From: Ciceribacter sp. T2.26MG-112.2
Lineage (GTDB): Bacteria > Pseudomonadota > Alphaproteobacteria > Rhizobiales > Rhizobiaceae
NCBI RefSeq assembly: GCF_900492205.1
Contig: NZ_UEYQ01000003.1
Span: 310,001-374,000, forward strand
DNA length: 64,000 bases
Reading direction: 5' to 3'
Part shown: one piece after another, positions 63,509 to 64,000 of the stretch
How the letters are laid out: each line of letters begins with the position of its first letter
How positions within the stretch are numbered: position 1 is the stretch's first letter
Program-made: the position numbers and the translations under genes
The notes under the pieces: generated by a model
What the model was told of the DNA's origin: nothing
Database searches by the model: none
Seen by the model: the letters and a program-made list of their open reading frames with translations, nothing else

Positions 63509-64000
63509 ATGAAGCGTATCGGGCGTGGCTCAACCCTGGCTGTGATGGGCATGGCGGCCTTGGCCGCATCCATCGGCACCCTGGGGGGCGTTGGCCCGGT
63601 CTTGGCCGAGCGGATCTCCAACCCGGTCGCCGAATTCGCCGGCATTGACAAGATCACCGGCCGCATCACCTCCTTTGATGTCTACATCGACGAGACGGTG
63701 CAGTTCGGCGCCCTGCAGGTCACGCCGAAGGTCTGCTATTCCCGCGACGAGAGCGAGGCGCAGAAGATCGACGCTTTCATCGAGGTCGACGAGATCACCC
63801 TCGACCGCAAGATCCGTCGGATCTTTTCCGGCTGGATGTTCGCCGACAGCCCCGCACTCAATGCCGTCGAGCATGCGATCTATGACGTCTGGCTGACCGG
63901 CTGCAAGCAGACCTCCGATGTGCCGGCTCCAAAGGGCGTCAAGGCTGCTCACCCGGCTCCGGTCCCCGCCAGCGAGGCCCAGAAGGCCGCGGAGACGCAG
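63509..64000 (+). CDS. DUF2155 family exported protein, 3' end beyond window
   Basis: The frame runs open to the last base. A signal peptide (residues about 1-33, ending GPVLA) is followed by FAGIDKITGRITSFDVYIDETVQFGALQVTPKVCYSRD and WMFADSPALNAVEHAIYDVWLTGCK, the DUF2155 domain with its two cysteines. The visible end is Pro/Ala/Lys-rich. GGAG at 63495-63498 is too close to ATG 63500 but well placed for ATG 63509, which was chosen. Often located next to the NDUFA12-type gene; role unknown. Confidence 0.85.
   Translation, partial: MKRIGRGSTLAVMGMAALAASIGTLGGVGPVLAERISNPVAEFAGIDKITGRITSFDVYIDETVQFGALQVTPKVCYSRDESEAQKIDAFIEVDEITLDRKIRRIFSGWMFADSPALNAVEHAIYDVWLTGCKQTSDVPAPKGVKAAHPAPVPASEAQKAAETQ

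Overview
The window is a high-GC chromosomal segment from an alphaproteobacterium, almost certainly Rhizobiales and most likely Rhizobiaceae. The evidence is the nuoA-N cluster followed by birA, rnj, mce, a DUF1467 gene, proS, lolCD and dnaE; the divK-pleD pair; GTTC-N7-GTTC LexA boxes; promoters of the form CTTGAC-N17-CTATAT; and a RIME-like intergenic palindrome. I cannot name the genus. Almost everything is core genome. I see no insertion sequence, prophage, integrase or CRISPR array.

Layout. 1-3113: an edge-truncated membrane protein, a GPH-type sugar transporter, a tRNA-Val and two nearly identical tRNA-Asp genes. 3342-19569: the complete 14-subunit complex I operon, with two non-canonical passengers, a small exported protein between nuoD and nuoE and an orphan protein between nuoF and nuoG. 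The orphan shares a helix-hairpin-helix-like tail with NuoE. 19566-31266: birA, RNase J, methylmalonyl-CoA epimerase, DUF1467, a probable minus-strand sRNA, proS, the LolCD lipoprotein exporter, a 28-residue membrane peptide under a LexA operator, and dnaE. 31278-36926: an L,D-transpeptidase, a LexA-controlled dinB, a frameshifted HAD gene, DUF3572, and the cell-cycle signalling pair divK-pleD.

36927-37795 is AT-richer and holds an unassigned structured RNA with its own terminator, converging on rpmG. 37796-49934 is a long minus-strand block: pyrBC, plsY, dprA, topA, rnr, DUF983, NUDIX, MFS and rpmG. 50057-64000 is a mixed region: an AidB-like acyl-CoA dehydrogenase, an AEC transporter, small membrane proteins, RuvX/YqgF, a PhnA-like protein, a UPF0173 hydrolase, the gatC-gatA and gatB genes of the tRNA amidotransferase, a brnT(frameshifted)-brnA toxin-antitoxin locus next to a YjhX-like protein, three GNAT acetyltransferases, a complex I accessory subunit (NDUFA12 type) and an edge-truncated DUF2155 gene.

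Two themes connect the genes. One is respiration: complex I plus its distant NDUFA12-type accessory subunit. The other is the DNA-damage response: two textbook alphaproteobacterial LexA boxes, one in the promoter of the 28-residue membrane peptide just upstream of dnaE and one in the dinB leader. The SOS-controlled mini-protein is the most interesting candidate here; its size, predicted membrane location and regulation resemble Caulobacter SidA, an SOS-induced division inhibitor. Two genes (the HAD-family gene and brnT) carry apparent single-base insertions that could be real inactivations or assembly errors.
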